A DNA stretch of 23,400 bases from positions 1 through 23,400 of IMG/VR virus record IMGVR_UViG_3300005735_000219; one strand, 5' to 3'. Below are positions 20,999-23,400 of this stretch, one piece after another (the first letter of the stretch is position 1; each line of letters opens with the position of its first letter). The DNA is from a virus. Made by a program: the position numbers and the translations under genes. Under the pieces are notes generated by a model. That model saw only the letters and a program-made list of their open reading frames with translations. It was not told the origin of the DNA and ran no database searches.

Positions 20999-22326
20999 TG
21001 AAAAATACATTTGTTATAAGTTCACCATTTGATACCTATTCAGGATATGGTGCTCGTTCAAGAGACGTAATTAAAGCAATCATCGAAACTGATAAATATG
21101 ATGTAAAACTTTTATCTCAAAAATGGGGAAATACGCCTTTTGGGTTTTGTAAAGACAACCCAGAATGGGAATTCTTATTAGATTTAGTAATTCCTATGCC
21201 TTTAACTCAACAACCTGATATTTGGGCTCAAATTACTGTACCTAATGAATTTCAAGCAGTAGGTAAATATAATATTGGTATTACTGCTGGGTTAGAAACT
21301 GATTTAGTTCCCGGAGAGTTTATTGAAGGTGTTAATAGAATGGATTTAAATCTAGTTTCATCAGAACACTCAAAAAAAGCATTTGAAGCCTCTAAGTTTG
21401 AAAAAAAAGATCAACAAGGTAATCTATTAGGAAAGGTTTCATTAACAAAACCTATTGAAGTATTATTTGAAGGAGCAAATTTAGATGTATATAAAACTTT
21501 AGATACACCTATGACTAATGATAATTTATATAAATTAATCAACCAAATACCAGAATCATTTGCTTATTTATTTGTAGGGCATTGGATGCAAGGTAATATT
21601 GGTGAAGATAGAAAAAATATAGGTTTAATGATTAAAGCATTTTTTGAAACCTTTAAAAATAAATCTAAAAAACCAGCATTAATTTTAAAAACATCTCAAG
21701 TAGGGTCTTCTTATATGGATAGAGAAGCAATTTTATCAAAAATTAAATCTATTAGAGAAACTGTTAATTCAAATAACTTACCTAATGTTTATTTATTACA
21801 TGGTGAATTTACAGATATTGAAATGAATGAAATTTATAATCATAAAAAAGTAAAAGCTATGATTAGTTTAACTAAAGGAGAAGGATTTGGACGTCCATTA
21901 CTTGAATTTAGTTTATCCAAAAAACCTATTATAGTAAGTGGGTGGAGTGGTCATATGGATTTTCTAAACCCAGAATACAATGTAATGATTGCTGGTAAAT
22001 TAACTCCTGTACATCCTAGTACTCAAAATAAATTTGTAGTAAATCAAGGATTTAAATGGTTTTCTCCTGACCATGGACAAATTGGTAATTCATTTAAAGA
22101 TGTATTTGAAAATTATAAAAAATATAAAGATTTAGGTAAACGTCAAGCATATCAAAGTAAAACTAATTTTAGTTGGGAAAATATGAAAGAGTTATTATCT
22201 TCTATTTTAGATAAAAATATTCCTGAAATAGCAACTCAAGTAGAATTAAAATTACCTAAATTAAATATCAATACACCTTCTTTACCCCAACCAACACTTA
22301 GTTTACCTAAATTAAATAAAATTTAA
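20998..22326 (+). CDS. GT-B glycosyltransferase with LPKLN-repeat tail
   Basis: A 442-residue GT-B enzyme, distinct from its neighbour. The N-terminus has FVISSPFDTYSGYGARSRD (5-23) with the glycine loop. The donor domain has LFVGHWMQGNIGEDRKNI (191-208) and the EX7E motif EGFGRPLLE (Glu295, Glu303), then PIIVSGWSGHMDFL. After about 410 it leaves the fold and ends in a Pro/Leu-rich tail in which LPKLN occurs at 419-423 and 436-440 around SLPQPTLS; this may tether it to a partner. It starts on the last base of the previous stop codon (TAATG). The acceptor is unknown. Confidence 0.9.
   Translation: MKNTFVISSPFDTYSGYGARSRDVIKAIIETDKYDVKLLSQKWGNTPFGFCKDNPEWEFLLDLVIPMPLTQQPDIWAQITVPNEFQAVGKYNIGITAGLETDLVPGEFIEGVNRMDLNLVSSEHSKKAFEASKFEKKDQQGNLLGKVSLTKPIEVLFEGANLDVYKTLDTPMTNDNLYKLINQIPESFAYLFVGHWMQGNIGEDRKNIGLMIKAFFETFKNKSKKPALILKTSQVGSSYMDREAILSKIKSIRETVNSNNLPNVYLLHGEFTDIEMNEIYNHKKVKAMISLTKGEGFGRPLLEFSLSKKPIIVSGWSGHMDFLNPEYNVMIAGKLTPVHPSTQNKFVVNQGFKWFSPDHGQIGNSFKDVFENYKKYKDLGKRQAYQSKTNFSWENMKELLSSILDKNIPEIATQVELKLPKLNINTPSLPQPTLSLPKLNKI
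22252..22317 (+). repeat. 15-bp direct repeat in glycosyltransferase tail
   Basis: TTACCTAAATTAAAT occurs at 22252-22266 and again at 22303-22317, both in frame and encoding LPKLN, separated by 36 bases. The perfect DNA identity suggests recent duplication or slippage of a short tail unit rather than protein-level selection alone. Confidence 0.7.
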
Positions 22327-22328
22327 AA

Positions 22329-22952
22329 ATGTTTACATACGACAAAAAATACAAATTTACAGAGAAATGGTTTGATCCTATAATTCCATCCTGGCAGCAG
22401 ATCTTCGAGATGAGAAAGGATAAACCTATTAAAAGTGTTCTTGAGGTAGGAAGTTTCGAAGGAAGAGCAACTATTTTTCTTTGCTCTGAAATACTTAAAG
22501 ACGGAACTAACTATGATGTAGTTGATTCATTCGGGGGGAGTTTAGAAGAGTCTGGAATGAGTGGTACTAAAGAAAGATTAAAGGAAGATGACTTTATATA
22601 CCAAAACTTTAAACATAACATAAATCACCACCCAGATATAAACTTTAACATACATAGAGGACTTTCTCAAAATATTTTACCTGTTTTAGCAGAAAATAAA
22701 AATAAATACGATTTTATTTATATTGACGCTTCTCATGAAGCTGATGATACATTTGTAGATGCTTATTATGCTCATAAAATGTTAAAAAAAGGAGGTTTAT
22801 TAATATTCGATGATTACGGATGGAAAGATCCTGAAAGACCCCATCCATTACATTCACCAGAATTAGGTATAAGAATGTTTTTTACTATGTATGATGACTC
22901 ATATAAAATAATTGGTCAAGGATATCAAATTTATGTAGAAAAAATTAAATAA
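22329..22952 (+). CDS. Class I SAM-dependent methyltransferase (Methyltransf_24-like)
   Basis: A 207-residue methyltransferase. Motif I is SVLEVGSFEGRAT (36-48); YDVVDSFGG follows with the acidic residue that binds the SAM ribose. YDFIYIDASHEADDTFVDA is the motif IV strand, with the YIDASH signature of Methyltransf_24-type O-methyltransferases that act on sugars or small molecules. KMLKKGGLLIFDDYGW continues the fold. It directly follows the two glycosyltransferases, so methylation of a glycan made by them is a reasonable guess. The spacing is two bases after the upstream stop with an A-rich lead. Confidence 0.87.
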   Translation: MFTYDKKYKFTEKWFDPIIPSWQQIFEMRKDKPIKSVLEVGSFEGRATIFLCSEILKDGTNYDVVDSFGGSLEESGMSGTKERLKEDDFIYQNFKHNINHHPDINFNIHRGLSQNILPVLAENKNKYDFIYIDASHEADDTFVDAYYAHKMLKKGGLLIFDDYGWKDPERPHPLHSPELGIRMFFTMYDDSYKIIGQGYQIYVEKIK

Positions 22953-22959
22953 TTTAAAA

Positions 22960-23400
22960 ATGGATAATTTAACAACCTGCCCCAGATGTGGTTCAGATGC
23001 GTGTTACGTAGATGAAGTAAATAAAGATATTAAAACTCATTTTTGTTATGGATGTGGTTTTCAAACTAATTCATTAATGAAAGAAGGTGAAGAGTTTTAT
23101 GTAGAACAAACAGAAACATTACCTGAGTTATACAAAGATTTAATCCATACAGATGAAAATGATCTAAAATGGATGCCTTCCGCAATTAACATACCAGATA
23201 AAGGAATGGTATTTGCAAATGGTACTGATGTTTCTAATTGGAGATGGAGTGCTGTTAAAGCCGTTCCTGTTAAAGAAGATGAAAAAGAAAAATATCCTAT
23301 TCCTAATAAAGAAGGAAAATATTATGAATGGAGAATGGATATGGAAACTATAACTGATTTCCCTGAACGTGATTATATGGACGCTCTTTCATATATTGGA
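22960..23400 (+). CDS. Zinc-ribbon phage protein, cut by the right edge
   Basis: ATG at 22960 opens a frame that runs to the end of the window (147 codons, no stop). The N-terminus is a zinc ribbon: CPRCG (7-11) and CYGCG (29-33), CX2C pairs about 18 residues apart. Then come TNSLMKEGEEFY, TLPELYKDLI, a KWMPSAINIPDKGMVFANG segment, WRWSAVKAVPV and YEWRMDMETITDFPERDYMDALSYIG. I recall the TNSLM...TLPELYKDL...MDAL-YIG series as a conserved, unassigned protein of T4-like marine phages. Function unknown; nucleic-acid binding through the ribbon is plausible. Confidence 0.82.
   Translation, partial: MDNLTTCPRCGSDACYVDEVNKDIKTHFCYGCGFQTNSLMKEGEEFYVEQTETLPELYKDLIHTDENDLKWMPSAINIPDKGMVFANGTDVSNWRWSAVKAVPVKEDEKEKYPIPNKEGKYYEWRMDMETITDFPERDYMDALSYIG

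Noticed and set aside
1-23400. tRNA genes, CRISPR arrays and insertion sequences
   Set aside because: No cloverleaf with a T-loop, no regularly spaced direct repeats and no transposase-like protein were seen; nearly all sequence is accounted for by + strand genes.

Overview
The window reads as the interior of a large, strictly lytic-type tailed phage genome of the T4-like myovirus kind. All supported genes lie on the + strand. They are packed with 1-, 4- or 8-base stop/start overlaps, and no gap exceeds about 90 bases. The hallmark genes are a family B DNA polymerase of T4 gp43 type, a gp45-type sliding clamp, a gp44-type clamp loader ATPase and a probable gp62-type loader partner. DNA is very AT-rich. 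Start codons follow A/T-rich tracts such as TAAATAATATG or AAAATTTAAAAATG, mostly without a Shine-Dalgarno sequence. That pattern, plus bacteroidete-flavoured families (DUF2452, DUF1599), points to a Bacteroidota host; this is inference, not proof.

Layout. (1) 93-6045: a 7-deazaguanine/pterin module with queC, queD, queE and folE, together giving a route from GTP to preQ0. It is interleaved with a NodU-type carbamoyltransferase, a mini-thioredoxin, a staphylococcal-nuclease-like protein, a hypoxanthine phosphoribosyltransferase-like protein and two tiny genes. (2) 6048-10699: a MazG-like pyrophosphohydrolase, DNA polymerase, sliding clamp, an Smr-domain protein and a DUF2452 protein. (3) 10700-13510: a chaperone island of hsp20, an unknown gene, groES and groEL. 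The hsp20 gene is bracketed by a GC-rich inverted repeat and has an unusual leader. (4) 13514-18294: small unknown genes, the clamp loader ATPase, a miniature CorA-like membrane protein, a methyltransferase, the gp62-like protein, a DUF1599 protein and a 4-Cys PD-(D/E)XK nuclease. (5) 18294-22952: a glycosyltransferase-like protein, a ribbon-helix-helix-like regulator, two GT-B glycosyltransferases and a second methyltransferase. (6) 22960 to the right edge: the first 147 codons of a zinc-ribbon protein.

How it fits together. The polymerase, clamp and loader form the replisome core. FolE, the phosphoribosyltransferase, the MazG-like protein and thioredoxin act on nucleotide or redox pools. 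The que genes make a deazapurine precursor for modifying tRNA or, more interestingly, phage DNA. The carbamoyltransferase, DUF1599 protein, glycosyltransferases and methyltransferases could be further modification enzymes for DNA or for surface glycans. Most worth checking are: QueC without its four zinc cysteines, QueE with a stretched Fe-S motif, the GroES/GroEL/Hsp20 island with its inverted repeat, the 126-residue CorA-like protein, the phage DUF2452 protein, and two pairs of shared upstream sequence motifs that may be phage promoters or operators.
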